The notes beneath the pieces were generated by a model. The model made no database searches. It was not told where the DNA came from and worked only from the letters and a program-made list of their open reading frames with translations. This document shows positions 34,863-46,560 of a DNA stretch of 64,000 bases, piece after piece. Each line of letters starts with the position of its first letter. Within the stretch, counting starts at the first letter, position 1. The DNA is from Cheiracanthium punctorium. Taxonomy: Eukaryota; Arthropoda; Arachnida; Araneae; Cheiracanthiidae. Location: assembly GCA_038373885.1 (NCBI GenBank), contig JAWZYV010016535.1, positions 744,001 to 808,000 of the forward strand. The letters run 5' to 3'. The position numbers were made by a program, and so were the translations under genes.

Positions 34863-34909
34863 GAAAGACCTGATGTGGACAAAAAAAAATCTGATGTGGA
34901 CAATACATG

Positions 34910-35295
34910 ACTTCCTTGTACGTCTATTAAATCAAAAATATTTCACCTCATCTAAACTTATTATGGGCAGAGATAAAATACTGCAGCAATAGTAAGGTTT
35001 AGCAATTTCCAGCCATATGTTTCCGATATCGCCAGCCTGGGTTCAATTCGAGAGATTTCCTTCTGACACTTAAATTCGCGATATTTCACCAAAAGCCGAC
35101 AAGCTGGAGATAGTTTGCGAAATTTTGAGACAGCCAAAGTAATAATTGACCACAGACTTTCAATTAATTGAATATATCCACACACCTTAATGTATTTAAA
35201 GTCATTTGGCTGACCCTGTAAATAAATCACTGAGTCGATTGCAATCCAAAAAGAGATGCAGTTAGAATGAATCTTTTGTTTGCCTAATTTTAATA
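34910..35295 (-). mobile_element. ACTTCCTTG-family right end, inverted
   Basis: ACTTCCTTGTACGT at 34,910 followed by TATTAAATC is the reverse complement of the family's right end at 8181-8194. The segment runs inward to 35,295, where the left boundary of the large inverted duplication lies. Together with the forward copy at 35,296-35,894 it makes a head-to-head pair of the same end. Confidence 0.7.
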
Positions 35296-35894
35296 GCCAT
35301 TTGTTGTCGACCTTGGCGAGTTTTACCAAAATATCGCAAAATTTGGCGATAGTCAGTCATTGTTTGGTCCATGCTTAAAATCTCGCCATATGTCGTCAAC
35401 CTTGGCGAGTTTCGCCGAAATATCGCCAAATTTGGCGCCAAAAATTATTTCGTATTTTGTATAACTCTAAAACTTTAATCCGTAGAATTTTGAACTTTTG
35501 TATTTAGAACTTTTATAATATCTAACTGTGTTCAATATCTTTTTTGACTGCAATCGACTGGGAATTTATTTACAGGGTCAGCCAAATGACTTTAAATACA
35601 TTAAGGTGTATGGATCCATTCAATTCATTGAAAATCTCTAGTTAATGACTACTTTGGCTATCCCCAAAATCTCGAAAACTATCTCAAGCTTGTCGCTTTT
35701 GGTGAAATATCGCCAAATAAAATGTCAGAAAGAAATCTTTCAAACTGAATTCAGCTTGGCGATATCGAAATATTTGGCTAGAAATCGCTAAACCTTAGTA
35801 TTACTTCAGTATTTTACCTCTTTCAATTCAAACAAAATAAGTTTAGACGAAGTGCGCCGAAAATGTTTTTGATTTAATAGACGTGCAAGGAAGT
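35296..35894 (+). mobile_element. ACTTCCTTG-family right-end fragment, left arm
   Basis: It matches 7550-8194 of the longest copy, including the ATATCGCCAAATTTGGCG block, and ends ACGTGCAAGGAAGT at 35,881-35,894. It includes TTTGGCGCCAAA at 35,431-35,442. The mirror copy is at 58,252-58,851. Confidence 0.75.
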
Positions 35895-36018
35895 CACGTG
35901 TTGTCCACATCAGATTTTTTTTCGTATATGATGCCTATTTTTTTAAAGGTCACATTTTCCAGGAGGGGGGGGGGTGTCAAGTGACCCGTTTGATCCCCCG
36001 TGCCGACGCCTATATTGA

Positions 36019-36205
36019 ATGGGCTGTTATAAACGAGGTGCTGGCCGTTTGTGCCTGTGAATTTTGTACAGCCGATTGTTCGACTAAGTTCTAGAAGCAA
36101 TAAAGTTGTGTTCCATCCTGACAAGTGAACTCTTTATTAGAACTTTCTATAGAAACTGGACTTTAGAACAACGAACCCAGGAAATAAGCAGAGTATTCTG
36201 CAACA
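36019..36205 (+). repeat. 3' LTR fragment of gypsy family B, left arm
   Basis: The sequence from GGGCTGTTATAAAC to TATTCTGCAACA corresponds to the R-U5 end of the LTR seen complete at 60,923-61,875, including an AATAAA signal near 36,099. U3 is missing. The mirror copy on the right arm is at about 57,941-58,128, so the fragment pre-dates the inverted duplication. Confidence 0.7.
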
Positions 36206-36995
36206 GTATTTAGAATCTTGTAGGAAGTCCTTTAGATAAATTATCCACTCGAATGGGACCGAAAGCGGAGGTGCACAACTAGATGTTACAACAATCCTAA
36301 ATATTAAGTTTCAACATTCTACATCGAATAGTTTTTGAGATATGCGAGTTTAATGAATTTCGGCCCAGAAAAAGCGTCATGGAGACAACGACAGAATGAC
36401 AGACAGACAAACTTTTTTTTGAGGGTCGTACTGGATTCCCAGGTGCTTGAAACGGATAGAAGTCGCTACCTTTTTGAATTCCAAGAAATGTACAGACAAA
36501 AGTGTAATCTATTTACAAAGATTTCTTCCAATTTTTACTTCTTTGTACGGAGTATAAGGAAGTAGTGTGATCCCAAAAAATTTCGGCGGTCGAATTTCGA
36601 CAAAAAAAAAACCAATTTTGGCAACCTCTAAAATTACTTTTAAGAATTTTTCGACGCATCTCATCGTACGCTAGCATGCACATTCATATAAATGCGTCTG
36701 CAACTCATTTTGACAATGGCCTGTTTTGACCTGTTTGAGTCTGTTTTGACCTGTTTTTCCATGCCGTCTGTACGTACTTACGTATGTATGTAACTTGGAT
36801 ACCTCAAAAACTGTTAGACGTAGAATGTTGAAACTTTATACGTAGGACTGTTGTAACATCTAATTGTGCACCTTCCCTTTTGGTCTCATTCGACTGACAG
36901 CTGATTATCTACAGGGCCGAACAAAAGATTCAAAAAGTATTACGCTGTATGGACCGAAATTTTTTAAAGCGTATTTTAGAGGTATTAGAGTAGGG
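36206..36995. mobile_element. ACTTCCTTG-family fragments, left arm
   Basis: An antisense piece of the left half lies at about 36,206-36,375. A forward left end starting ACTTCTTTGTACGGAG lies at 36,537 and runs to the AAGCGTATTTTAGAGGTATT block near 36,985, where it is truncated. Mirror copies are at 57,135-57,605 and 57,778-57,940. Confidence 0.65.
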
Positions 36996-37159
36996 AAGAA
37001 AGGAGAGTTCACCCCATGCGGTACCATGTTAATTCTGCGGTACGTCGCTTAAGTGCGTACCCTATGCTGAGCGGGGAAGGGGGGCGTGGCCGGAAGGGAT
37101 GTTGAGAGAGGAAGTTGAGCGGATGTTGGAAGGGTTGATAAGAATTTTTTTTCCTTTTT

Positions 37160-37353
37160 TTCAAATAAGGGGACTTATATTTTTTTCAGACTTTAAGATA
37201 TTTTTGAAATAAGGAGACTTGTAATTTTTTCAGACTTTAACAAACTTTTCAAATAAGGGGACTTGTAATTTTTTCAGATTTTCACATATTTTACAAATAA
37301 GGGGACTTGTAATTTTTTCAGATTGTGACATATTTTTCAAATAAGGGGACTTG
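37160..37353 (+). repeat. 43-bp minisatellite, about 4-5 copies
   Basis: Units contain AAATAAGGGGACTTGTAATT followed by TTTTCAGA. The last unit is cut at CTTG by the LTR retrotransposon. The mirrored locus (56,829-56,990) has fewer, rearranged units, so copy number has changed since the duplication. Confidence 0.85.
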
Positions 37354-38800
37354 TGTTATGATCTGAAAAATGTTTTGAAAATAATGTTTGTTCTAGCGAT
37401 CTATGAGTAGTAAAAACAAATTATAGAGTAATATTTTGTGTAATGTTTAAGTGGTACTACTTATCTTTTGGGTTTGTTTATTATTTCTTTCACGGCACAA
37501 ACTTTCCGATTTCGCAGTTTGTTTTGATTCGTTTTGCGCGCTAACGTCAAAACAGGTTGCCAGATCGGATGAACAAAACTTTTTCTTTTTGATACGTGGT
37601 ATTGGTATGATTGTAACTTTTGATAAATAATTAATGTTAGAAATGTTTATATGTGTTTTTTAAAATCGAGCCGACTTCTCCTTTTCTTTATGCCGACATT
37701 TTTTTTTCTTAAATAAATTTTTGATACAAACATCATATTTTGGCTTTGTAAAGTGTTTGCTAAATTTTAAGTTTTGGTTTAAAAAGTTTTTATGCTAAAA
37801 TTTTCTCTCCGTCTTTAACTTTTATTCTGCCTTTTCTGTTTTTTTTTTCTTTTTACCCTTTTTCCCTGCATCATTTCACATAATTCGATAGATTGGATGA
37901 AGTTTCGATACAGACATCGAAATCGGCGGAGGAACACAACCACGTGCAAGAAAAAATGTAAATGCCTCAAAATACATCAATTAACCAACGAAATAATTAA
38001 ATTTCTTTTTAATGCAACGTAACTTCACCAAATAAATAAATTTCACTTAAAATTTTATGCACTAAGATATGAAAAAATTAAAGTTCATGAATGAACTTGA
38101 TTGTCGGATGGCTACAGAAGTGAGAAGGCTGAGAAGGGAAAAGCGAGCGTCAGGGAGCGAGCTCGGTCTCTTCCTCTTCGAGTAGCTGGTACCTACGGAC
38201 GGAGATCGGAACGTGATTTTTTTTTTTTTGGAGAGAAGCCAAGACATGATGTGGTTGACTCGAGGCATGGAACCGGCGACCTGAGACTACTGAACGATGG
38301 GGGCCCCCAGATTCTTTCCCCAGACGATAAGTCATTCCCTTTTCTTTTCTTTCCCTTTCTCTATTTTTTTTTTTTGTTTTGTTTTTTGTCGGCTGTTAAA
38401 AATATAAAGTTAAGTGCACTTCAACAAGGGAGCTTTAAAATGTTTGTAATAATGGGTATTTTAAGTTTGAATTTTGTAAAAGAAAAATGTTTTTCCATAA
38501 ATTTGTTTTGGAGTTAATTTAAAATAAATGTAAGATTTTAAAGTTTAACAGAGTGTTTTCTTCATTATTTCTTTGTCTCGTTACTGGGTCTACAATGGCG
38601 TCGTTGCGCCATTTTTCTTTTCAGCGAAATGCACAGATAGAACCTGGGTCTTTGGCGGCTTAAAACTTTTAAACTATACGATTATTTCGGCCTCTATGCC
38701 ATTTGTTTTAGGAAAAGATATTGGATTATTTGATATTTTTATTTAACTTTAATTTAGGTATGTTTGCAAACTTTAACTTAAGCTTCGTGAAGTCATGGCA
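37354..38800 (+). repeat. 5' LTR
   Basis: Begins TGTTATGATC and ends AAGTCATGGCA. By eye it differs from the 3' LTR by roughly a dozen substitutions plus homopolymer-length changes, about 1%, so insertion was recent. Differences cluster around 38,160-38,190 and 38,310-38,420. Confidence 0.95.
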
Positions 38801-38808
38801 TACGAAAA

Positions 38809-38822
38809 TGGTGCCGTGACAT
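38809..38822 (+). promoter_or_regulatory. Primer-binding site candidate
   Basis: TGGTGCCGTGACAT starts eight bases after the 5' LTR. The leading TGG pairs with a tRNA 3' CCA end, as expected for minus-strand primer binding. I cannot name the tRNA with confidence. Confidence 0.75.
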
Positions 38823-38973
38823 TTTTTAAATTTTCGGAGTCTGTGTTTAGCTTTAATAAGGAATAATGAAGATAATACTCTGATCTTTTATGGTTTTGTT
38901 TTGTGCCGTGTGGGGAAATAATTTTTTTTTCAATAATTTTAACTGAATTTTGATTTTGTTTGAGGTTTGAATA

Positions 38974-39840
38974 ATGTCGGTTCAGGACAGCGATGAAGAG
39001 GGGCCCACTGTAAATGAAAATGTTGTGGTTTGCCCAGCCTTTACGGAATTCATTCCGCTTATTACCCCCTTCTCGGAAAATAATAGTAATGTAACAATTT
39101 ATGATTTCTTTGATAATTTAGAAGAGGTTAAGCTCCATGCAGGATGGACCGCCGTACAAACACTATTTGTCGCTAAGACGAAATGTATAGGCGAGGCACG
39201 CGAATTCTTACGTTCGCAGCCACAACTTAAACAAGCAAACTATAAAGATTTTAAGACAGCGCTGATAAATCGATTTGGGAACAAAACGCAGGACAACTCA
39301 TTACTTCAGTTCACCACAGCTACTCAGGGAATTAACGAGTCGGCGAGAGCCTTTTTGGCGCGCGTACAAGGCTTATCGCATAAATGTTTTAGTAACAATG
39401 AAGAAGTAAGAAATAAAATGTTGACAGCTCAGGTCATTCAAGGCCTCAGTCCAGCAGTTAGACGTTTTGTCATGTCACAGAAACATGACACCTTCGAAGA
39501 AATGTGGGACTTAGTTCTTCAAGAAGAACAATGTACCGCTTTGGACAGGGCTACTTCATCAGTCCATTTAGCTCAAGCTGAAATCAAGCCATCGGTAGTT
39601 GAATCTGAACTCAAGGAGATAAAAGCCCTGATGCAGAACTCCTTATTAGAAACGGACAAGCGCGTAGCCGACCTCCAGGAACAAATTAATGATTTAAAAC
39701 TAATGTTGGGACAAAGAAAAAATAGTGAAATAGTTTGTTATTCCTGTGGAGAGAAAGGGCATATCAGCCGTCGTTGCACGCGTAGGGTTTCTCAGAATTA
39801 TCCACCTAGAAATAATTACAGGGAGAGACCGGGAAACTAA
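38974..39840 (+). CDS. gag: Gag polyprotein of the Ty3/gypsy element
   Basis: The 288-residue structural protein of the retrotransposon particle starts at the first ATG after the leader. Residues about 40-190 form a helical retrotransposon-Gag capsid-like region (LHAGWTAVQTLFVAKTKC, FRRF-like QGLSPAVRRFVMS). Residues about 200-250 are predicted coiled coil (ELKEIKALMQNSLLETDK). A CCHC zinc knuckle CYSCGEKGHISRRC lies at residues 255-268 and would bind RNA, followed by a basic tail. The frame is uninterrupted. It ends with TAA directly after the heptamer GGGAAAC, where ribosomes could slip into pol. Intact length and motifs suggest a potentially functional protein. Confidence 0.93.
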   Translation: MSVQDSDEEGPTVNENVVVCPAFTEFIPLITPFSENNSNVTIYDFFDNLEEVKLHAGWTAVQTLFVAKTKCIGEAREFLRSQPQLKQANYKDFKTALINRFGNKTQDNSLLQFTTATQGINESARAFLARVQGLSHKCFSNNEEVRNKMLTAQVIQGLSPAVRRFVMSQKHDTFEEMWDLVLQEEQCTALDRATSSVHLAQAEIKPSVVESELKEIKALMQNSLLETDKRVADLQEQINDLKLMLGQRKNSEIVCYSCGEKGHISRRCTRRVSQNYPPRNNYRERPGN

Positions 39841-42800
39841 TTGAGGGGCGAAATAGCGAAGCGCCGCTACTTTCAGACACGTCCCCAGAGCGCATAGGAC
39901 TTGGGAATTTTGGTCATACGTCAGTTTTGCCTTTAATTCCCATAAACCTACAGGAAGAAAAGATTTTTGCTTTATGTGATACGGGAGCCTCTGTCTCCAT
40001 TATTAAAGATAAATTCGTAAACGATGCCTTAATAAGTAATAAAATAAAAAGTGTAGAACAGTGCAATGTGAAAATAATTGGGATTTCTAATAATATGATG
40101 GTTTTAGAGAAGAAAGTTAAATTAGAAGTTTCTATTGCTAAATGTAAAGTTATTGTTGAATTTTTTTGTTGTAAGGATAATTTTATGTCATATGATGCTA
40201 TTCTGGGTGCAAATTTTTTTTCTAATAACAAAATTAAGATAGATTTTGAGCGGCACACAATTTCTAATGAAAAATTTAAAATTAATTGGTTTGACACTCG
40301 TACAGGTTACAATGTTAATTGTCTAAGAGATGTTCATGAAACAGGTTATACTATTAGTAAACATATAATTCCTCCAAGATCTGAATTAATTATCTCTGTC
40401 ACTACCAAAAACAATCTCAAACTTGCTGAAAATGTATTAATACAACCACATAAACATTCTCTTTCTCAAAATTATGTTATATCATGCTCAATAAATACTG
40501 GTAGTGATAATGGTACATATTTTGTTAAAGTTGCTAATTTTTTCGACACTCCTATTCACATAAACAAAAATTGTAAATTAGTTAACATTGAGCCTGTACT
40601 AGATGTTGTTAATGATGCTGAGGCAGAGGTTAACGTAGTTAATGAATTTTTTGATGATGATTGTGAATTGTTTGGGGGTAAATTTGATTTATCTCATTTA
40701 TCGGGGGCTCAAAAAGAGAAATTAATGCAATTGTTGAACAATCATAAACATATTTTTGCTGAGTCAGTTAAGGAGCTATCGGGTTGCAACACTGTAGCAC
40801 ACAGGATTTATTTGTCAGATGACATACCTGTTAGGCATAAGCCATATAGAACTCCCCACGCCTTACGAGAAGAATTACGCACACAGATTAATCAACTGCT
40901 CGACACAGGGATCATTTCAGTCAGCGACTCTCCTTACTCTTCACCAGTTATACTTGTTAAAAAGAAGAACTACACTTATAGACTTGTTTGTGATTATCGT
41001 AAACTTAATTTAAAAACTCAACCTCTTCCTTTTCCTTTACCATTAATTTCAGACCTTTTAGATACTTTGGAGGGAGCTAAATTTTTCTCTTCGTTAGATT
41101 TATGTTCAGGGTATTGGCAGATGAATCTCCACCCTGGTGATAGACACAAAACAGCTTTTACCACAGATTTCGGATTATTTCAGTGGAATAGACTCCCTCA
41201 AGGATTAAAGAATGCCGCTTCGTCCTTTCAGCGATTGTTAGAAATTGTTTTGGCTGGTTTGAAAGAATGGAACATTAACACCTATTTAGACGATTTAATT
41301 ATTGCATCTAAAACTTTTGATGAACATCTAGAGAAATTAGATATGGTTTCTAAAAGACTCGGGGAACATAATTTAAAAATAAATCCTGCAAAATGTCAAC
41401 TTGTCAAAGATAAGATCACTTACCTTGGGTTTCAAGTCGAAGAGGGTAAACTTTCACCTGATACCAGGAATGTTGAGGCAGTTCAGAACTTTCCCGTTCC
41501 GGGTAACAAAAAGCAGGTCAGGTCATTTTTGGGATTGTGTAATTTTTATCGAAAATTCATTAAAGATTTTGCAAATATTGCTATACCTTTAACCGACCTA
41601 ACAAAAAAATCTGTGGATTTTAAGTGGGATACTTCAGCAGATCAAGCTTTCAACCAATTAAAATCCGCCTTAATTTCATACCCCTGTTTACTTTTACCTG
41701 ATACAAAGAAAGAATTTATTTTACATACTGATGCTTCGGGTTTTGCTATTGGAGCTGTACTTAGTCAGGAAATGCCTGATGGACAAATACATCCTGTGGG
41801 CTATGCTAGTAGGAGATTGAAAGATGCAGAGACGCGTTATAGTGTTTTTGAAAGAGAAACTCTTGCGGTAGTTTGGGGAATTAATAATTTCAAACATTAT
41901 CTTTATGGACAAAAGTTCAAACTTTTTTGTGATCAAAAGTCCCTCTCCTATGCTCTCACACTGAAAGATGGTGGCAGAATTACCCGTTGAATTTTAGCTT
42001 TACAAAATTATGACTTTGAAATTTTTTACACTCCTGGGAAACAAAATGTGCCAGCTGACACTTTGTCCAGAACCGTAAATCTCATCGACACAATGGTTCA
42101 AAATTTTCCTTCTTCCCGTATTAAGAGCCTTCAGGACGAAGATAGTAAGTGTAGAAGTATTCTTGATGAATTGAGTCAATCTGAGGAGGTAGAACATAAG
42201 GGAATTAAATTTTTTACTAAAGATGGTATTTTATTTTGCGTGAATGACAAACCCAAAGAAGGTGCGGTCATCACAGATAGGTTAGTCGTTCCAAAAACTT
42301 TAATTAAAGAAGTTTTGACGTTAGGACATGATTCAATGACAGTGGCACACCCAGGTATTAGGAGAACAATTACCCGAATTAGACAAAATTACTTTTGGTG
42401 GAACATGAATCACCACATTAAGAACCATGTAAAGTCATGTCAATCTTGTATAGAAAGACGTGGATATGTAGCCAAACACAAGGCTCCTTTACAGAGAGTT
42501 CCAGTGACTAGTAGACCTTTTGAACGGATTGGTATGGACGCTGTAGGCCCTTTGCCCATTACTGAGTCAGGACATCAACACATCATTGTAATCAGTGATT
42601 ATTTCACGCGTTGGGTAGAAGCTTATCCAGTTAAGGACCTGCAAACTGAGACTGTTGCTTTAATTTTAGAGCGTTTTATTTGCACTCACGGAATTCCAGA
42701 ACACCTAATTACAGATAGATACAGCTCATTTCTTTCGGACAGCATAAAAAAGGTTTATTCGAAATTAAACATTAAAAAACAGTACACCACCAGTTATCAT

Positions 42801-43676
42801 CCCTCGGCAGATGGCGTGGTTGAACGCGTCAATGCCACAATTGTCAACTCTTTAAAGCACTTAGTTAATGAGACTGCAAATGAATGGGACAAATACTTAC
42901 ATTTTGCTCTTTTGGCCTATAGAACTGCAATACATTCCACCATTAAAGACACTCCTGCTCATTTAATCTTTGGTAGGGATTTAATTTTACCCATTCATTT
43001 AATTAACAATCCACCTTTAAGAAGTTATGCGGATCACAGGGAATTAAGTGAGGATATTGAACTTCACCTTCAGAGAGCTTTTAAACTTGTCCATGAAAAT
43101 CTTATCAAAGCTGCTGAAAAACAAGAGAGTTACAGGAGTAAAGTTTGTAAGGAGAAGGGCATTGTTGTAGGAGATCTGGTCATGCTTTATACTCCATCTA
43201 TTAAAGCGGGGAAGGGGAAGAAATTTTCTAAGTTTAATGAGGGGCCTTACAGAGTTAAAAAACAGACTAGTAATGTAAATTTTGAAATAGTACATATTAA
43301 CAACCCTAATGACATACAACATGTACACGTGGACAGACTAACTAAAATTCCTGAACGTATAATTTTTCCATCTTTACCTGAAGAGCTCATTGAGGATGAC
43401 AATAGCGATGTAGAAAATGTAACTGATCAGTCAAATGAACCAGATCTCCCCGACAATCCTTTCCCCACACCAGTTAGGCGTCGTTATAGAATTGTCACAA
43501 ATAGCAACAGGAAAAAGACTACTACTACACAGAGGTCGACTTCAGGGCAGACTCAACAACAGATGCCAGTCCAGTCCAGTAGTAGGAGCATACAGCAACC
43601 TGTGTCCAGACCAGCAACAAGGCAACATTCATACTCACTTCGCCCAAGGGACTCTAGAGGTTTTGTGAAAAGTTAA
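39816..43676 (+). pseudogene. pol: Pol polyprotein (PR-RT-RH-IN) with one in-frame stop
   Basis: The frame carries, in order: an aspartic protease with CDTGASVSII (about 39,975); a reverse transcriptase with PYRTPHALREEL, RLPQGLKNAASSFQR and the catalytic YLDD at 41,283; RNase H with ILHTDASGFAIGAVLSQ (about 41,716); then an in-frame TGA at 41,988-41,990. After the stop the same frame continues with the RNase H tail, an integrase zinc-binding HHCC region (GHDSMTVAHPG...KSCQSC), and a catalytic core with exactly 35 residues between the second Asp and the Glu (D35E). It ends with a GPY/F module (KFNEGPYRVKKQ) and a Ser/Gln-rich tail. There is no chromodomain. RT-before-IN order and D35E place it in Ty3/gypsy. 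Apart from the single stop I see no damage. Gag-Pol made from this copy would lack integrase unless the stop were read through. Confidence 0.93.
39831..39837 (+). promoter_or_regulatory. Probable -1 frameshift slippery site GGGAAAC
   Basis: In gag phase the sequence is ..G GGA AAC TAA. It is a canonical X XXY YYZ heptamer immediately before the gag stop. The pol frame is -1 to gag and opens at 39,816, overlapping gag by 25 bases, so slippage here would give Gag-Pol. Downstream, TAGCG (39,854-39,858) can pair with CGCTA (39,865-39,869), or GGCG (39,847-39,850) with CGCC (39,862-39,865), as a possible stimulator. Confidence 0.75.
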
Positions 43677-44422
43677 TGTTATTAAAATGATGGACTTTTA
43701 CATTTTGATTGACAAGTTTTTTTTTATATGTATTTTGGTATTGAGTATTATTTTATGTTTATTTTCTTTGTATGTCTTTGGTAGTAACTGTATTACAACA
43801 CTGTTATTTAGGGCCCTAATATCTGTTGCAAGATATGTAGAAGTTTTTTTTTGCTATTAATTATAGGAGTAGCTAACCTAAATGAATTGATAGTAGGGAG
43901 GTTCTTTTATGTAGACTGCGAACTGATATTAACAGTGTAATTGTAATTGTTCTCTTTCATTTAGAAAGGGAATTTTTTTTTACCTTTTAGTTAATGTCAA
44001 GTATGGTGTAAATTTTTCTTTATTTTTGTGGTTAAAGCCATTTTTTGTGAGTTGAATAATGTGAAACTAATTTTTTTCTTGCTGGGAGTCCTACAGTTCT
44101 CATCAAATTTTTTCTTTCATGATGTGATATAAATTTTTTTTTATATATATATACCTTAATGTTTTGTGTAATCAATGTAGTCGGGTAGTTTTGCAATTTG
44201 GGTAAAGCTGTGATATTTTAGTTTTTTTTAATATTTCATTCAAATGTTTTGTGGCGTGTAAAGCTCAATTTAGAGCATTTATGTTTTCTCATTTGTTATT
44301 TTGAGAATCTTTTTTTTTCCTTTTGTGAGGATCATATGGAGTGGTTAAAGAGCTGTTGGTTTTGGTGTAAAGAAAAAAAAAAAAAAAAAGTTCTTTTTTT
44401 TTTAAGGTGAGGGGAAGGTAGT
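43677..44422 (+). other. 3' untranslated segment of the retrotransposon, with PPT
   Basis: This 750-bp T-rich stretch has no env-like ORF. It ends with an A16-type run, a T-run and the purine tract AAGGTGAGGGGAAGGTAG (44,404-44,421), the expected plus-strand primer just upstream of the 3' LTR. Confidence 0.75.
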
Positions 44423-45860
44423 TGTTATGATCTGAAAAATGTTTTGAAAATAATGTTTGTTCTAGCGATCTATGAGTAGTAAAAACAAATTATAGAGTAA
44501 TATTTTGTGTAATGTTTAAGTGGTACTACTTATCTTTTGGGTTTGTTTATTATTTCTTTCACGGCACAAACTTTCCGATTTCGCAGTTTGTTTTGATTCG
44601 TTTTGCGCGCTAACGTCAAAACAGGTTGCCAGATCGGATGAACAAAACTTTTTCTTTTTGATACGTGGTATTGGTATGATTGTAACTTTTGATAAATAAT
44701 TAATGTTAGAAATGTTTATATGTGTTTTTTAAAATCGAGCCGACTTTTCCTTTTCTTTATGCCGACATTTTTTTTCTTAAATAAATTTTTGATACAAACA
44801 TCATATTTTGGCTTTGTAAAGTGTTTGCTAAATTTTAAGTTTTGGTTTAAAAAGTTTTATGCTAAAATTTTCTCTCCGTCTTTAACTTTTATTCTGCCTT
44901 TTCTGTTTTTTTTTCTTTTTACCCTTTTTCCCTGCATCATTTCACATAATTCGATAGATTGGATGAAGTTTCGATACAGACATCGAAATCGGCGGAGGAA
45001 CACAACCACGTGCAAGAAAAAATGTAAATGCCTCAAAATACATCAATTAACCAACGAAATAATTAAATTTCTTTTTAATGCAACGTAACTTCACCAAATA
45101 AATAAATTTCACTTAAAATTTTATGCTCTAAGATATGAAAAAATTAAAGTTCATGAATGAACTTGATTGTCGGATGGCTACAGAAGTGAGAAGGCTGAGA
45201 AGGGAAAAGCGAGCGTCAGGGAGCGAGCTCTTTCTCTTCCTCTTGGAGTAGCAGGTACCTACGGACGGAGATCGGAACGTGATTTTTTTTTTGGAGAGAA
45301 GCCAAGACATGATGTGGTTGACTCGAGGCATGGAACCGGCGACCTGAGACTACTGAACGATGGGGGCCCCCAAATTTCTTTCCCCAGACGATAAGTCATT
45401 CCCTTTTCTTTTCTTTCCCTTTCTCTATTTAATTTTTTTTTTGTTTTGTCGGCTGTTAAAAACATTAAGTTAAGTGCACTTCAACAAGGGAACTTTAAAA
45501 TGTTTGTAATAATGGGTATATTAAGTTTGAATTTTGTAAAAGAAAAATGTTTTTCCATAAATTTGTTTTGGAGTTAATTTAAAATAAATGTAAGATTTTA
45601 AGGTTTAACAGAGTGTTTTCTTCATTATTTCTTTGTCTCGTTACTGGGTCTACAATGGCGTCGTTGCGCCATTTTTCTTTTCAGCGAAATGCACAGATAG
45701 AACCTGGGTCTTTGGCGGCTTAAAACTTTTAAACTATACGATTATTTCGGCCTCTATGCCATTTGTTTTAGGAAAAGATATTGGATTATTTGATATTTTT
45801 ATTTAACTTTAATTTAGGTATGTTTACAAACTTTAACTTAAGCTTCGTGAAGTCATGGCA
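44423..45860 (+). repeat. 3' LTR
   Basis: Begins TGTTATGATC and ends AAGTCATGGCA, followed by the CTTG target duplication. It is 1438 bp against 1447 bp for the 5' copy; the length difference is mainly in T-runs. Confidence 0.95.
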
Positions 45861-46189
45861 CTTGGAAAAATTTTCAGACTGTGATGCATTCTCTAATGAA
45901 AATAAGGGACTTCGTTATATTTTTAAACAAATTGTACTTTATGAATTAAACCTGAAATAAAAAATATTGTAATTAAATGAGGACCCACCAGCCACCCGGT
46001 AGAATGTCTACCGCCTCATTTCAAATAAAAATTCTTACTGTGCCTTTCCCCATCACGCTAGCCTCGCATGAATGGAGACAGGGCGTAGCACAGAGGATGC
46101 GTTGTTGTTTTTGTTTCTTTAAATAATAATTAACTATGTGGAGCAAAGAAATGAACAACATCCCCAGGAGGCCTACGAACTTTAATTTT

Positions 46190-46560
46190 AAGTTAAATAA
46201 GTAATTTTACAACAAATATTTTTTTAACCAAGGGTTTTAATTTTAAGTTAATAATTTATTTTACAACAAATATTTTTTTAATCAAGAGTTAATTAATTTT
46301 TATTTTATTTTTTTAACCATGAGTTTTAATTTTAAGTGAAATAATTTTACAACAAATATTTTTTACTAAGTTTTAATTTTACAACAAATATTTTTTTTAC
46401 CAAGTTTTAATTTTAAGTTACTAATTAATTTTACAACAAATATTTTTTTTACCAAGTTTTAATTTTAAGTTAATAATTAATTTTACAACAAATACTTATT
46501 TAATCAAATGTTTTTAATTTATCAAGAAAAAAATTTTAATCAAGAGTTTTAATTTTTTGT
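46190..46560. repeat. AT-rich minisatellite, left arm
   Basis: About seven degenerate copies of a unit ACAACAAATATTTTTTT(A)CC(A)AG plus TTTTAATTTTAAGTTA. The right arm has a shorter version (about 56,335-56,520). Confidence 0.75.

Larger units (their letters stand above)
37354..45860 (+). mobile_element. Ty3/gypsy LTR retrotransposon, nearly intact
   Basis: The 8.5-kb element is flanked by CTTG at 37,350-37,353 and 45,861-45,864 and has near-identical LTRs of 1447 and 1438 bp. It carries a primer-binding site, gag, a pol with protease-RT-RNase H-integrase order (the Ty3/gypsy arrangement), and a purine tract before the 3' LTR. No env-like ORF lies between pol and the 3' LTR, so it looks like an intracellular retrotransposon. 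One in-frame TGA breaks pol. It sits inside the left arm of the large inverted duplication, and the right arm lacks it. Confidence 0.95.

Noticed and set aside
35894..36124. 76-codon frames mirrored at 58,023-58,253 and 36,335-36,565 / 57,582-57,812
   Set aside because: They recur only because of the inverted duplication and lie across LTR and ACTTCCTTG-family fragments.
38062..38517. LTR open frames on both strands (mirrored at 45,128-45,465)
   Set aside because: They lie within the LTR, overlap on both strands, contain homopolymer-driven frames and differ in frame between the two LTRs.
43677..44422. env gene of an errantivirus-like element
   Set aside because: No ORF of useful length with a signal peptide or transmembrane segment lies between pol and the 3' LTR.
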